DNA of 16,120 nt, from assembly GCA_015065045.1 (NCBI GenBank), contig SVRB01000021.1, forward strand, positions 1 to 16,120, in the 5' to 3' direction. This DNA is from Oscillospiraceae bacterium (GTDB taxonomy: Bacteria > Bacillota > Clostridia > Oscillospirales > CAG-272). The translations under genes were made by a program, and so were the position numbers. This document shows positions 1 through 6,567 of the stretch, piece by piece. The notes under the pieces were generated by a model, which was not told the DNA's origin, did no database searches, and saw only the letters and a program-made list of their open reading frames with translations. Numbering within the stretch: position 1 is the first letter of the stretch; each line of letters opens with the position of its first letter.

Positions 1-94
1 CACACACCAAATCCCTGCACTGTGTGTAACAGATACGTCAAAGCTCTGCGATTTTGACGTATCTGTTACACACAGTGCAGGGATTTGGTGTGTG
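1..94. repeat. Perfect 42-bp inverted repeat at the window edge (probable fold-back artefact)
   Basis: Bases 1-42 are the exact reverse complement of bases 53-94, with a 10-base spacer (43-52). The right arm and the spacer read as normal mnmA coding sequence on the minus strand (through the NPC..CNRYVK motif). The left arm is that same coding sequence turned back on itself, which ends the reading frame at a TGA at 38-40. A perfect inverted copy of a conserved enzyme segment ending at the first base of the window is most simply an assembly or amplification fold-back. A real inverted duplication cannot be excluded from the sequence alone. Confidence 0.9.
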
Positions 95-328
95 GCCTAA
101 CGAGTATTCGGAAATAAAATCGCTGATTACGTATTTTTTGAAAAGCTCGCGGCAGTCAACTATATGTAATTTTATATCAAGGAGCTCGGCAGTTTTTTTA
201 GCCGCGGATATATCTGTATAGTCGTGCATTTCGAGAACTATACCTTCTACTGTATGCCCCTCGTTTTTTAGCTTATAAGCAGTATAAGTGCTGTCAACAC
301 CGCCGCTCATTCCAACAAGTATTTTCAT
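38..328 (-). CDS. mnmA: tRNA-uridine 2-sulfurtransferase MnmA, N-terminal part only
   Basis: MnmA thiolates the wobble uridine (U34) of Lys, Glu and Gln tRNAs, using ATP to adenylate the base and a sulfur relay ending on its own cysteines. Visible are the N-terminal PP-loop SGGVDS (residues 8-13) and the TPNPCTVCN motif around residues 80-88, which holds the catalytic Cys (C84/C87 region). The family is about 350-370 residues, so roughly three quarters is missing. The frame is broken by the fold-back inverted repeat, and only codons down to about base 43 are authentic. The ATG at 328 is preferred over the one at 334 because AAGGA at 339-335 lies 6 bases from the former and touches the latter. 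It is the last gene of the minus-strand operon, 23 bases after rnhA. A related PP-loop thiolase is the main alternative. Confidence 0.85.
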   Translation of the reverse strand: MKILVGMSGGVDSTYTAYKLKNEGHTVEGIVLEMHDYTDISAAKKTAELLDIKLHIVDCRELFKKYVISDFISEYSLGHTPNPCTVCNRYVKIAEL

Positions 329-351
329 AAACATTCCTTATGATGTATAAG

Positions 352-834
352 TTAAATTTGAATAATAACGTCTTCTTCTGTAGGATTTTCAGCCGCTTCG
401 ACAGCCATTCTGTCGCATTGTTCGTTGTATTCGTGGCCGTTATGTCCCTTGACCCAAACGTATTCGATATCGTGAACTGAATCAAGTGTAAGCATTTTTT
501 CCCAAAGGTCGATATTAAGAGCTTTTTTTCGGTCGCTTTTTATCCAGTTGTTAGCCTTCCATTTTTTAGCCCACCCCTTTGTCATTCCGTCTATAAGATA
601 CTTTGAGTCGGAATATAAAGTAACCGAACACTTTTCGGTCAAGGCTTCAAGGGCTGTAATTGCCGCGCGAAGCTCCATACGGTTATTTGTAGTTGAGAAA
701 TACCCCTTTGATATTCTTTTCTCTGTTGACATATATACTAAAATCGAGCCGTATCCGCCGGGGCCGGGGTTGCCCTTACAAGCGCCGTCAGTATAAATAT
801 CTACGTGTTTTTTCGGATAGTTTGGGTTTATCAT
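352..834 (-). CDS. rnhA: Ribonuclease HI
   Basis: Degrades the RNA strand of RNA-DNA hybrids (R-loops, primer remnants) in the cytoplasm. The 160-residue protein has the full RNase HI catalytic set: D16 in YTDGACKGNPGPGG, E54 in NRMELRAA, D76 in YSDSKYL, and D141 in NEQCDRMA, plus the flexible-loop His at 131 in VKGHNGH. All are offset by 6-7 residues from E. coli D10/E48/D70/H124/D134 (numbering from memory), so the length and spacing are those of a standard single-domain bacterial enzyme. The tryptophan-rich basic protrusion (GWAKKWKANNWIKS, about 87-100) is present, as in E. coli-type enzymes. Its ATG overlaps the TGA of the upstream phosphorylase gene by 4 bases, implying translational coupling, with an SD-like GGAAAAGAG inside the upstream gene. 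Confidence 0.96.
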   Translation of the reverse strand: MINPNYPKKHVDIYTDGACKGNPGPGGYGSILVYMSTEKRISKGYFSTTNNRMELRAAITALEALTEKCSVTLYSDSKYLIDGMTKGWAKKWKANNWIKSDRKKALNIDLWEKMLTLDSVHDIEYVWVKGHNGHEYNEQCDRMAVEAAENPTEEDVIIQI

Positions 835-1670
835 ATAGCAAGCTCTTTTCCTATATTGATTATCGTATTATAAATAAGCTTCTGGAATTGCTCGGCAACC
901 ATATCTGCCGTTTCTTTAACCTCTTCGTGTGTGAGCGGCTTTGTATTAAGACCTGCCGCCATATTTGATATACAGCTTACAGCGCACACCTCAGCGCCCA
1001 TATGTCTTGCGACCATAGCTTCGACTGCCGTACTCATTCCGACAGCGTCAGCGCCAATTGTTCTTGCCATATTTATTTCTGCAGGGGTTTCGTAAGAAGG
1101 GCCTGTAAACTGAATATACACACCCTCGCGGAGAGGTATATCAAGCTCGTTTGCTGTGTTTTTTAATATACTAAGCATTTTTCTGTCGTAAACACAGCTC
1201 ATATCGGGGAATCTTACGCCAAGCTCGTCTATGTTTTGTCCGATAAGAGGGGAGGGAACGAATGACGTAATATGGTCTGTCAAAGCCATAAGAGTTCCGG
1301 GGGTAAATGTCTTATTTATTCCGCCTGCTGCGTTTGTAAGAATTATTTTCTTAGCACCAAGCATACACATAAGTCTTACGGGCAGAACGACGTCTGTCAT
1401 TTTATATCCTTCGTAATAGTGGACTCTGCCTTGCATAACCACAACGGGAACGTTTTCTATATATCCAAACAAAAATCTGCCGTTATGTCCGCTTACTGTC
1501 GAAACGGGGAAGCCGTCAATAGAGCTGTATTCTACAACCTCTCTGACGTCTATAGTATCTCCGAATCCGCCAAGACCAGAGCCTAACACCAGTGCAATTT
1601 TTGGTTCAAAGCTTGTTTTTTCTCTAACTTGATTATAGCAATTAAGCAGTTTTTCGTATACCTGATTCAT
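831..1670 (-). CDS. punA: Purine nucleoside phosphorylase (trimeric, inosine/guanosine type)
   Basis: Phosphorolysis of inosine, guanosine and their deoxy forms to the free base plus (deoxy)ribose-1-phosphate in purine salvage. The 279-residue length fits the class I trimeric family. Motifs in order: the phosphate-binding GSGLGGFGD (30-38), GRVHYYEGY with the phosphate-contacting His83, LTNAAGGIN (111-119), TGPSYETPAE with E194 (the human Glu201 position), GADAVGMST (206-214) and CISNMAAG with N236 (the human Asn243 position). The Glu/Asn pair predicts preference for 6-oxopurines over adenosine. It starts 5 bases after the gtrA-like stop, with AGAGGA in the end of that gene as ribosome binding site. 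The enzyme class is certain; the symbol punA (also pupG or deoD in some genomes) is less so. Confidence 0.95.
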   Translation of the reverse strand: MNQVYEKLLNCYNQVREKTSFEPKIALVLGSGLGGFGDTIDVREVVEYSSIDGFPVSTVSGHNGRFLFGYIENVPVVVMQGRVHYYEGYKMTDVVLPVRLMCMLGAKKIILTNAAGGINKTFTPGTLMALTDHITSFVPSPLIGQNIDELGVRFPDMSCVYDRKMLSILKNTANELDIPLREGVYIQFTGPSYETPAEINMARTIGADAVGMSTAVEAMVARHMGAEVCAVSCISNMAAGLNTKPLTHEEVKETADMVAEQFQKLIYNTIINIGKELAI

Positions 1671-1675
1671 AAGAT

Positions 1676-2107
1676 TTATTCCTCTTTTTGTTTAGCTTTC
1701 TTGAAAACTATGAGCTTGCTGAAAATGTAATTAAGAATAATAACGATCACAGCGATCACAATTTTTGAAATAAGGTCGTTTATACTACAAAGATCAACCA
1801 TAACAAAGAACATAGCGCTGTTTAAAACAAGCGTAACGAGTCTGAGTGATGCGAACTTTGTGAACTGTGTAAGCAGATGCTTTAATTTTAAATTTTTATC
1901 CTCAAACACGAACAGCTTGTTTGTAACAAAAGCAAATATAATAGCAATTACCTGTGATAATATATTCGCTATATTTTCGTTGATGCTAAAAGTATTGGCG
2001 AGAATAATATAAGAAACAAAATCAACGGCTGTTGTAAGGACACCGAATACCAAATAAGTTATTATATGCTTGTTTTTTTGGTAAATTGAAAGCAAGGATT
2101 TAATCAT
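1676..2107 (-). CDS. GtrA-like membrane protein
   Basis: A 143-residue protein with four hydrophobic segments (about 15-35, 44-64, 81-104, 112-132) and short charged loops, matching the four-TM GtrA family. The pattern LVFGVLTTAVDFVSY near the start and AFVTNKLFVF after TM2 are typical of that family. GtrA proteins are thought to move undecaprenyl-phosphate-linked sugars across the membrane or to assist cell-wall or teichoic-acid glycosylation; the substrate here cannot be read from the sequence. The start overlaps the end of rnmV by 8 bases, with only a weak A/G-rich ribosome site. No glycosyltransferase lies next to it, so the usual partner is not visible. It sits in an operon of nucleic-acid enzymes, probably by co-transcription rather than function. 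Confidence 0.85.
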   Translation of the reverse strand: MIKSLLSIYQKNKHIITYLVFGVLTTAVDFVSYIILANTFSINENIANILSQVIAIIFAFVTNKLFVFEDKNLKLKHLLTQFTKFASLRLVTLVLNSAMFFVMVDLCSINDLISKIVIAVIVIILNYIFSKLIVFKKAKQKEE

Positions 2108-2705
2108 TTGAAATATTTCTTTCTTCTATAATTTTTTTATATTCGTCGTATGAATACAAAAGATTTAACGTATCGATCAAAGCCGACGTTGATATATTTA
2201 ATGGCAGGTTTAGTCTTTTTTTGAGCCAATTTCTTTTCTCTGACGAGTTTTCTGTACCCGTAAAACCGTCTTCGAAAAGGTCAAGACTTGTAATTTTTCT
2301 TTTTGTATCCGACAAAATATCTTTTTTCGCGAACGGTGAAAGCAGATCGCGGAGTATGTCTGCGTCAATGCCTTCAACACCGAGATATCCCTCTTTTGAG
2401 GGCGTAGTCTTTCGGCTTTCCTTGCCTTCGATCTGTGGGGGATACAGGTGAATTATCTTTTCTTTCGGAAGTATTGATCTAAGATGGTTTCTGATTACAA
2501 GTCCCGCGCCGTCGCTGTCGGTTAAAACGATTATACCGTTTTTGTCGGCAAGTTTTTTTATAAAGTCTTTGTTTTCGTCTGACTTGAATATGGAAAAACC
2601 GTCTGTCTTGATTATTTGTCCGTCAATAATAGATTTAAGCTTTATTACATCGTATTTACCCTCGACGATAATAGGGATGTCGAGCTTTATTTTTGCAATA
2701 CTCAT
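2100..2705 (-). CDS. rnmV: Ribonuclease M5 (5S rRNA maturase)
   Basis: RNase M5 makes the double cut that releases mature 5S rRNA from its precursor in low-GC Gram-positive bacteria. The N-terminal Toprim domain is clear: IIVEGKYD with E15, and LTDSDGAG with D63 and D65, the acidic metal-binding set. The family-typical GKESRKTTPSKEGYLGVEG stretch follows at about 94-112, then a C-terminal DUF4093-type helical region (about 115-201). The 201-residue length is slightly above the usual 180-190. In many Firmicutes this gene sits next to ksgA; here it lies between holA (4-base overlap) and a gtrA-like gene (8-base overlap). A primase-like Toprim protein is a weak alternative, unlikely given the GVEG and GKESR motifs. 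Confidence 0.93.
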   Translation of the reverse strand: MSIAKIKLDIPIIVEGKYDVIKLKSIIDGQIIKTDGFSIFKSDENKDFIKKLADKNGIIVLTDSDGAGLVIRNHLRSILPKEKIIHLYPPQIEGKESRKTTPSKEGYLGVEGIDADILRDLLSPFAKKDILSDTKRKITSLDLFEDGFTGTENSSEKRNWLKKRLNLPLNISTSALIDTLNLLYSYDEYKKIIEERNISND

Positions 2706-3745
2706 TTAAGTCTACCCGTCATAAACAGCTTGATCAGCAGTATATCAAGTGTATCATAGCTGTCAAAGCTGAACGATTTGATCTTTAAGTCGGCTTCGTG
2801 GCAGAGGGAGATAGCCTTTTGAAGTCCGTTCTTGCTTAGGCTTTTTACTCTTTGACTGTAAATTCCGACTCTGTATTCATGTATACCCGTTTTTTTGGAA
2901 ATATCAGCTTGAGCTATGCCTGATTCGGCTAATATTTTTACAGTATACATTTCCGAATAAGTTTTCATAATACTACCGAGAATAACCTCGGGCGCTTCTT
3001 TGTGAAGCTTCATTTCATTCAGGATCGAAAATGCTCTTTCCGAGTCTCCTGCAATAATGGCATTGGAAAAATCAAAAGCATCAATTTCATTAACGATCGA
3101 TGAAACTATATGAATATCACTTTCCGTAACGGTGTTACGTCCGTTTTGCAACACGTAATAAGTAAGCTTTGATATTTCGTTGTTGAGTGTTGTCATATCG
3201 CGTCCGCAGTATTTTACAAGCATATTGCATACGTTCATATCAGCTGATACCTTTGATGCGGAAAAATGCTTTTGTATCCACGAAGCGAGTTTTGCGGGGG
3301 ATTCTTTGACAAATCCAACCGTTGTAAGAATTTTGTTCAGTCTTGCAAAAAGCTTAGATGGCTTTTTTTCTGTTCCTGCGTCAAAGTTTTCGGGCCTTGT
3401 GTCAAAAACAACGACAACGTCGTCGTATTCTTTAAGCACCGAAAGACAGTCCTCAAGAAATGCAAGATCATCCTCGGAAGCTTTTTTCCACTCGACGTCG
3501 TAAATATTTATAAATCTCTTGCTCATATCCATAGATGGCATAGAAGCCGTCTCCATAACGGTCTGGCAAAGCACAGAAAGGCTTTGTCCCTCTCCCGATA
3601 AGACAACGCTGCCCGTACCGTCTCCGCAAGTGTTTTTTTGCGCGAGCTTAAGATAATACTGCTTCAGATATTGCTCCTCTCCGTAAAAGAGGAAGATACC
3701 GTGAAAATCAGTTTTTATGAGCTTTCCGAATTCTGTTGGCGTCAT
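2702..3745 (-). CDS. holA: DNA polymerase III subunit delta
   Basis: Delta is the clamp-opening subunit of the replicative clamp loader, working with tau/gamma and delta-prime to place the beta clamp on DNA. The 347-residue length is normal. The N-terminus carries the family signature IFLFYGEEQYLKQYYL (about 17-32), followed by a long AAA+-like fold without a functional P-loop. The middle contains LVKYCGRDMTTLNNEISKL (lid region), and the C-terminal collar ends in a stretch (about 290-343) that includes EADLKIKSF, typical of HolA. The start has AGAGG 8 bases upstream. The gene follows the DUF1934 gene by 20 bases, and its stop overlaps rnmV by 4 bases. Expected to be essential. Confidence 0.94.
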   Translation of the reverse strand: MTPTEFGKLIKTDFHGIFLFYGEEQYLKQYYLKLAQKNTCGDGTGSVVLSGEGQSLSVLCQTVMETASMPSMDMSKRFINIYDVEWKKASEDDLAFLEDCLSVLKEYDDVVVVFDTRPENFDAGTEKKPSKLFARLNKILTTVGFVKESPAKLASWIQKHFSASKVSADMNVCNMLVKYCGRDMTTLNNEISKLTYYVLQNGRNTVTESDIHIVSSIVNEIDAFDFSNAIIAGDSERAFSILNEMKLHKEAPEVILGSIMKTYSEMYTVKILAESGIAQADISKKTGIHEYRVGIYSQRVKSLSKNGLQKAISLCHEADLKIKSFSFDSYDTLDILLIKLFMTGRLK

Positions 3746-3765
3746 AAAAAAACCTCTAAAAACAA

Positions 3766-4287
3766 TTATTCTTTGTATTCCAAAGTATAAATATTATGCT
3801 CTGTAACCACTCCGTGCATTTCTATCTCGTAATCAAGAACGATCTTGCCCTCTGATTCTCCGAAATGATTTTCAACATTTTTTGTGCATATACAGAAAGA
3901 GAAGGGCAGATTTCCGAGACAGTAAGAGCAGTTGCGTCTTGGGAATTCCGTATCAAACATAAGCGATGCCGGAGCTGCTCCCCTTCTTATAAGATTGATC
4001 ATTGTAGGTCTCGCCTTTTTGAAACGAAGAGTGGATTCAATATCCGCCATTCCAAGCTCTTCATTTTCCTTGTATGTAATTTCTACGTAGTTATCCTTGA
4101 TGGTCAGTGTGCCCACTGTTGAGAACTCAACGCATTCATCATAGTCTTTTTCGTTTTTGTCGGGGGTATAATCAACCTTAGGCGAGCATCCCTTTTGAGA
4201 AAAGGGGCTGTCATCGGGGAGATTTACTTCAGAAATAAGCGAACGTATTTTTATTTTTATATTCTTTTTAATTTCTTGTGTACTCAT
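3766..4287 (-). CDS. DUF1934 (YwiB-like) beta-barrel protein with a cysteine cluster
   Basis: A 173-residue soluble protein assigned to DUF1934, a family of small calycin-like beta-barrel proteins of unknown function common in Firmicutes (Bacillus YwiB). Supporting features are the KIRSLI start, the GTLTIKDNYVEITYKE strands at about 59-74, RPTMINLIRRG (93-103), and a C-terminal strand pair ending in HNIYTLEYKE. Unusual is a four-cysteine group C120-x2-C123-x8-C132-x-C134 where the family generally has a TPYG-like turn (from memory); this could bind a metal or form disulfides. It lies 12 bases after the ydcF-like gene and 20 before holA, in the same operon. AGGA lies 10 bases ahead of the ATG. 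No function can be assigned. Confidence 0.82.
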   Translation of the reverse strand: MSTQEIKKNIKIKIRSLISEVNLPDDSPFSQKGCSPKVDYTPDKNEKDYDECVEFSTVGTLTIKDNYVEITYKENEELGMADIESTLRFKKARPTMINLIRRGAAPASLMFDTEFPRRNCSYCLGNLPFSFCICTKNVENHFGESEGKIVLDYEIEMHGVVTEHNIYTLEYKE

Positions 4288-4299
4288 AATAAATATTTC

Positions 4300-4965
4300 C
4301 TATACCAAATCGTTTGTCAGGTCGCCGTTACCGCTGACGGGAATTGCATTCCCGAGGTAAGTAGGCTTCGGCTTGAATATGCAATATAAAAAATCCTTGT
4401 CCCGCGCTATGATTTCGCGAAGCTCTCTGTAGGCTTGTCCTGCATAAGCGCGTGGGTCTGATGCGTAACCTACAGCTTCAATACCAAATTCATTTGCAAT
4501 ATAAAGGGCTCTGTAAAGGTGGTATTCCTGGGTTACAATAACCATTGATTTGACCTTAAACACGTCTCTTGCGCGATAGATGCTTTCGTATGTCGAGAAT
4601 CCTGCGTGGTCCATAAATATATCTTGCGACGGTACGCCTTTTTCAATAGCGTAGCTTTTCATTACGTTTACTTCGTCATAATCTTTTCTTCCGTGGTCGC
4701 CGCTCATAATAATTTTTGAGGAAACGCCTTTGTTATAGAGGTCGATAGCATAGTCGAGTCTGTGTTCAAGCATAGGCTTGGGACTTCCGTTTTTTACTCC
4801 TGCGCCAAGCACGAGTATGCAGTCGTACGTTGTATCGAATTCTTTTACGATCTGTTTTTCTGTGGACTTTATTACGTAGAAATTTATACATAAAGCCAAT
4901 ACAGCAAAAATAGCAAAAATGATTGCTGAAATAATTATAATTCTTTTTACGGTGCGTTTTTTCAT
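4300..4965 (-). CDS. ElyC/SanA/YdcF family (DUF218) membrane-anchored protein
   Basis: A 221-residue protein with an N-terminal signal anchor (about residues 8-31, after KKRTVKR) and an extracytoplasmic DUF218 domain. Family landmarks are CILVLGAGVKNGSPKPMLEHRL (about 48-69), KIIMSGDHG (about 83-91), ESIYRARDVF and VTQEYHLYRALYIA (about 147-160), which match the SanA/YdcF pattern. SanA and ElyC are linked to envelope barrier function and peptidoglycan precursor metabolism in E. coli; the biochemical activity is unsettled. The start at 4965 is chosen because AAGAGAG lies 6 bases upstream and the anchor then begins after a basic N-terminus. An upstream in-frame start at 5031 would lie inside the promoter. 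First gene of the minus-strand operon. Confidence 0.88.
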   Translation of the reverse strand: MKKRTVKRIIIISAIIFAIFAVLALCINFYVIKSTEKQIVKEFDTTYDCILVLGAGVKNGSPKPMLEHRLDYAIDLYNKGVSSKIIMSGDHGRKDYDEVNVMKSYAIEKGVPSQDIFMDHAGFSTYESIYRARDVFKVKSMVIVTQEYHLYRALYIANEFGIEAVGYASDPRAYAGQAYRELREIIARDKDFLYCIFKPKPTYLGNAIPVSGNGDLTNDLV

Positions 4966-4999
4966 TTTAACTCTCTTAATATATAATAATATATAATAT

Positions 5000-5028
5000 A
5001 TTTTATCATAAAGCAAAATAAGTGTCAA
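5000..5028 (-). promoter_or_regulatory. SigmaA promoter of the ydcF-holA-mnmA operon
   Basis: On the minus strand TTGACA (5028-5023), a 17-base spacer and TAAAAT (5005-5000), with TGA directly before the -10 (extended -10). The -35 is perfect and the -10 differs at one base. Transcription would start near 4993, about 28 bases ahead of the chosen ydcF-like ATG. This supports one transcript running to mnmA. Confidence 0.75.
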
Positions 5029-5033
5029 CAATA

Positions 5034-5049
5034 TTTGGTATATCCCAAA
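5034..5049. promoter_or_regulatory. 16-bp near-palindrome upstream of the operon promoter (candidate operator)
   Basis: TTTGG and CCAAA arms flank an ATAT core, with one non-matching pair in 16 bases. It ends 6 bases upstream of the -35 box of the minus-strand operon and 94 bases upstream of the sleB-like gene, so it could serve either direction. No regulator is recognised, and an AT-rich chance dyad is possible. Confidence 0.3.
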
Positions 5050-5142
5050 CAGATAGAAATTATTTAAAATAACGCAAAAAATATGAATTTATCCGTAATT
5101 TTTGAGAAAGAATAATAAAAAAAGAAACGGAAAAGAGCATAT

Positions 5143-5802
5143 ATGAGAAAATTATTTTACGGAGTAAAGGTGAGCTTGGTAACAGCGCTGATAATGTGCG
5201 CAGTTATGGGGATATATACGGTGTTTTATAATCAAACGGTGGAGACGAGAATAAAAGAGGGGTCTGACAGTTCTAAGGTTATACTTGTTCAGGAAAAGTT
5301 AAAGGAGCTGGGGCTTTATGACGGCAAGTGTGACGGGGTATACGACATCGATACGGCTGACGCTGTGAGAAGGTTTCAGGAATATAACGGGATTTATGCC
5401 GACGGAGTATGCGGAAATGAAACTCTGCAGAAATTAGGGCTTTCAATTTATACGTATAACGAGCTTGAAATTGACGTATTGGCAAGGCTTATAGAGGCGG
5501 AGGTGGGGAAGGCTGATTTTCAGACAAAGACCGCCTTTGGCGCTGTGGTTATGAATAGGGTAAAAAGCAAGGCTTATCCCGATACGGTTTTGCAGGTGGT
5601 TTATGCAAACGGCGCATTTGAAAGCGTGGGGAATGGCAGTATACGAAAGGTTAATCCGTCGGAGCAGAGCTACAGAGCCGCCGAGGATGCTTTGATGGGG
5701 TATGACCCGTCTGACGGCGCGTTGTACGTTTTCAGAAAAAAAGACGATACTGTGGGGAAAACTGTAACTTTAAAATGCGGAGATATATATTTCGCAAAGT
5801 AA
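5143..5802 (+). CDS. sleB: SleB-type spore cortex-lytic enzyme (PG-binding plus Hydrolase_2)
   Basis: Predicted germination-specific lytic transglycosylase acting on muramic-lactam-containing spore cortex. Order of parts: membrane anchor or signal segment (about 9-29), PG_binding_1 repeat (about 43-98, with LQEKLKELGLYDGKCDGVYD-like spacing and a VRRFQ helix), and the C-terminal SleB/Hydrolase_2 domain (about 106-219). The domain shows LARLIEAEVGK (E120 aligns with the catalytic Glu of SleB), AFGAVVMNRV, the GAFESVGNGS loop and DPSDGALYVF. At 219 residues it is somewhat shorter than Bacillus SleB. The usual partner gene ypeB is not next to it. The ribosome site is a weak purine run (GGAAAAGAG). 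No clear SigmaG promoter was found. A vegetative cell-wall hydrolase of the same fold is the alternative. Confidence 0.85.
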   Translation: MRKLFYGVKVSLVTALIMCAVMGIYTVFYNQTVETRIKEGSDSSKVILVQEKLKELGLYDGKCDGVYDIDTADAVRRFQEYNGIYADGVCGNETLQKLGLSIYTYNELEIDVLARLIEAEVGKADFQTKTAFGAVVMNRVKSKAYPDTVLQVVYANGAFESVGNGSIRKVNPSEQSYRAAEDALMGYDPSDGALYVFRKKDDTVGKTVTLKCGDIYFAK

Positions 5803-5808
5803 AAAATT

Positions 5809-5843
5809 AAACCGTTTGTTTAGAGCTGTTCAACGAACGGTTT
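5809..5843 (+). terminator. Terminator hairpin after the sleB-like gene
   Basis: AAACCGTTTGTT (5809-5820) pairs with AACGAACGGTTT (5832-5843) over 12 pairs including one G-U, with an 11-base loop. The following ATTGCTTTCTTT is only moderately T-rich, so termination may be partial. It begins 6 bases after the stop codon. Confidence 0.6.
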
Positions 5844-5844
5844 A

Positions 5845-5873
5845 TTGCTTTCTTTGGATATATCTGCTATACT
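5845..5873 (+). promoter_or_regulatory. SigmaA-like promoter of the 5911 gene
   Basis: TTGCTT (5845-5850), a 17-base spacer and TATACT (5868-5873), with TGC immediately before the -10 (extended -10). Predicted start near 5880, about 30 bases before the ATG. It sits directly behind the preceding terminator, so this gene appears to be its own transcription unit. Confidence 0.5.
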
Positions 5874-5910
5874 TTTTACAGTATCAAAGTGACAGTTAGG
5901 AGTAATGATT

Positions 5911-6525
5911 ATGAAAGAAGCAAAAACAACGAAAAAGTATTTTGAACAAAAGGATACAAAGACGATAGAAGCTGTATTTATGACAATGACCGGAATAGGT
6001 ACGATACTTTTGTTGCTGTGGACGTTTTTTTACCTGGGATTTGGATTTTTCGGCTTTCCGTTTTTGATAATCGGTGGATGTGGCTGGATTATGGTTCGAT
6101 CTTCAAGAACAACGGAAGATGATTTTGACAGAGATGTTAAAAGAATTATGTCTTTGAACAACATTGAGGAAAACGAACATACTTTGAAAGAATACATAGT
6201 CGGAAAGAGTGAGTATATAAAAAAGGGCGCTGACAAAAAAATCAGAACAGCATACTATTGCGTGTCTGTATTTTCCTTCAAGAAAGAGACTTTCAGTATA
6301 AAAAAATATACCGTAAACCTGTTTGAAGAAAGCGTTACTGTGGCAGAATATAAATTAAACGTTGGCTGTAATTATAAAATTTCGGAAAAAGCATATACAA
6401 CTGCAATAGGTGAAGTAAAACGCGATTTTCTTCTTATTGACGGAGAAGAGGAGATTGTAATTCCCGTTAATTTGAGCGTGTATGACACCGATGAGGTTGT
6501 AAAAAAGATTTCGCATAAAAGATAA
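5911..6525 (+). CDS. Unrecognised two-TM membrane protein
   Basis: No family is recognised. The 204-residue product has a charged N-terminus, two hydrophobic segments close together (about 22-43 and 46-62, rich in Phe, Gly, Leu), and a cytosolic-looking tail of about 140 residues rich in Lys and Glu. The tail alternates hydrophobic and charged residues, suggesting a beta-rich domain (about 105-190). The ATG at 5911 is preferred over 5905 because TTAGGAG ends 8 bases upstream of it and only 2 from the other. It has its own predicted promoter and a bidirectional terminator and is flanked by unrelated genes, so context gives no function. Its base composition resembles its neighbours, with no sign of recent transfer. 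Confidence 0.75.
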   Translation: MKEAKTTKKYFEQKDTKTIEAVFMTMTGIGTILLLLWTFFYLGFGFFGFPFLIIGGCGWIMVRSSRTTEDDFDRDVKRIMSLNNIEENEHTLKEYIVGKSEYIKKGADKKIRTAYYCVSVFSFKKETFSIKKYTVNLFEESVTVAEYKLNVGCNYKISEKAYTTAIGEVKRDFLLIDGEEEIVIPVNLSVYDTDEVVKKISHKR

Positions 6526-6527
6526 CG

Positions 6528-6556
6528 AAAAAGAGCTGTGATTTACAGCTCTTTTT
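6528..6556. terminator. Bidirectional terminator between the 5911 gene and rnr
   Basis: AAAAAGAGCTGT (6528-6539) and ACAGCTCTTTTT (6545-6556) form a 12-bp perfect stem with a GATTT loop, followed by more T on the plus strand and mirrored by a T run on the minus strand. It serves the plus-strand gene ending at 6525 and rnr ending at 6568. Confidence 0.85.
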
Positions 6557-6567
6557 TTATAATAACT

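Noticed and set aside
1..94. Invertible DNA switch or phage att site
   Set aside because: The arms are coding sequence of mnmA and its mirror, with only a 10-base centre, which is too small for an invertible segment; no recombinase is in view.
1676..2107. GtrA-like gene as a sign of a prophage serotype-conversion cassette
   Set aside because: No gtrB or glycosyltransferase partner, integrase or composition shift; it is embedded in a tight housekeeping operon.
5082..5117. SigmaG promoter for the sleB-like gene
   Set aside because: TGAATT and AATAATA are present, but the spacing (about 21 bases) and the last base of the -35 do not fit.
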